Source: Mimachlamys varia
Taxonomy: Eukaryota > Mollusca > Bivalvia > Pectinida > Pectinidae
Reading direction: 5' to 3'
Assembly (NCBI GenBank): GCA_947623455.1
Contig: OX392527.1
Coordinates: 8,304,001 to 8,368,000, forward strand
Length of the DNA stretch: 64,000 bases
In this document: in pieces, positions 63,001 to 64,000 of the stretch
Position numbering within the stretch: position 1 is the stretch's first letter
Layout of the letters: each line of letters starts with the position of its first letter
Position numbers and translations under genes: made by a program
Notes under the pieces: model-generated
Told to the model about the DNA's origin: nothing
Database searches by the model: none
The model's input: the letters and a program-made list of their open reading frames with translations, nothing else

Positions 63001-64000
63001 CCTATACTATGGACATTGTTCCTAATACTGTGGATTTTGTTCCTAATACTATGGACATTGTTCCTAATACTGTGGATATTGTTCCTAATACCATGGACAT
63101 TGTTCCTAATACTGTGGACATTTTTCCTAATGCTGTGGATATTGTTCCTAATACTGTGGATATTGTTCCTAATACTGTGGATATTGTTCCTAATACCATG
63201 GACATTGTTCCTAATACTGTGGACATTATTCCTAATACTGTGGACATTGTTCCTAATACTGTGGGTATTGTTCCTAATACTGTGGATATTGTTCCTAATA
63301 CTGTGGATATTGTTCCTAATACTGTGGATATTGTTCCTAATACTGTGGATATTGTTCCTAATACTGTGGACATTTTTCCTAATGCTGTGGACATTATTGC
63401 TAATACTGTGGACATTGTTCCTAATACTGTGGATATTGTTCCTAATACCATGCACATTGTTCCTAATACTGTGGACATTTTTCCTAATGCTGTGGACATT
63501 GTTCCTAATACTGTGGACATTGTTCCTAATACTGTGGACATTGTTCCTAATACTGTGGACATTGTTCTTAATACTGTGGACATTGTTCCTAATACTGTGG
63601 ACGTTGTTCCTAATACTGTGGACGTTGTTCCTAATACTGTGGACATTGTTCCTAATACTGTGGACATTGTTCCTATACTATGGACATTGTCCCTAATACT
63701 GTGGATTTTGTTCCTAATACTATGGACATTGTTCCTAATACTATGGATATTGTTCCTAATACCATGGACATTGTTCCTAATACTGTGGACATTGTTCCTA
63801 ATACTGTGGACATTATTCCTAATACTGTGGACATTTTTCCTAATGCTGTGGACATTGTTCCTAATACTGTGGACATTGTTCCTAATACTGTGGACATTGT
63901 TCCTAATACTGTGGACATTGTTCCTAATACTGTGGACAGTGTTTCTAAACTATGGACATTGTTCCTAATACTGTGGACGTTGTTCCTAATACTGTGGACA
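42001..64000. repeat. 21-bp satellite array, at least 22 kb (about 1,050 units), continues past the window
   Basis: The unit starts ACTGTGGACATTGTTCCT and is 21 bp long. Common variants are GGATATTG, CATTATTCC, GTTCGTAAT, GTTTATAAT, GTTCTTAAT and ACCATGGAC. Units are stop-free in two of three phases on each strand, giving giant spurious frames (heptads VDIVPNT and ILWTLFL on plus, MSTVLGT and NNVHSIR on minus). Higher-order repeats are clear. Marker AATATTGGGACATTG recurs at 44601, 47204 and 49723 (spacing 2603 and 2519). An ACAT insertion recurs at 50541 and 51091 (550). GTTGGTAAT and AATAAAATGG recur 2436 bp apart (116 units). GTGGAGTTCC recurs 269 bp apart at about 53260. Blocks between about 44.6 and 50.5 kb are the most alike; CCATGG-bearing and otherwise diverged units dominate from about 55 to 62.5 kb. 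Confidence 0.97.

Noticed and set aside
27898..64000. Common origin of the 23-bp (27.9 kb) and 21-bp (42 kb) arrays from a shared ACAATGTC string
   Set aside because: Only eight bases are shared, in opposite orientation, and the rest of the units do not align.

Overview
The window is eukaryotic nuclear DNA, most likely from a lophotrochozoan and probably a bivalve mollusc. That placement is an inference from three things: an invertebrate-style multi-exon BMP-class gene, broken non-LTR and other reverse-transcriptase element tails, and an AT-rich background packed with minisatellites. There is no bacterial operon structure, no CRISPR array and no phage gene.

The only gene I can build with confidence is a TGF-beta/BMP-family ligand on the minus strand, present as three propeptide exons. 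Exon 1 (30933-31260) carries the start codon and signal peptide. Exon 2 (5187-5329) and exon 3 (3212-3371) follow. All three join with canonical GT/AG sites and matching phases. The mature cystine-knot exon(s) must lie to the left, beyond position 1. Intron 1 is 25.6 kb, intron 2 is 1.8 kb, and intron 3 runs off the window. The prodomain reads like the BMP/ADMP group, but the subfamily cannot be fixed without the mature domain.

About 41 kb, roughly two thirds of the window, is tandem repeat. There are at least 14 distinct arrays with units of 21, 23, 24, 31, 33, 36, 38, 39, 43 and 54 bp. Intron 2 holds a 54-bp array. Intron 1 holds arrays of 31-32, 36, 36, 23, 31, 38, 23 and 24 bp, some short duplications, and a 97-nt pure purine tract close to exon 1. 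Upstream of exon 1 lie arrays of 39, 43, 54 and 33 bp. The last 22 kb (42001 to the window end) is a single 21-bp satellite of about 1,050 units with several layers of higher-order repeats.

Dispersed elements include five fragments of one inverted-terminal-repeat element family, two of which still carry the tail of a reverse-transcriptase-like reading frame. There is also a 5'-truncated LINE (12690-13178), a foldback MITE-like palindrome (12237-12346) and a possible tRNA-derived SINE relic (41508-41590).

The very long open frames in the arrays (up to about 1,900 codons, often on both strands at once) follow from unit lengths divisible by three and stop-free units. I do not regard them as genes. 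The clearest biology here is a developmental ligand gene whose first intron and 5' flank have been invaded by many independently expanding minisatellites, several of which multiply short transcription-factor-like motifs.
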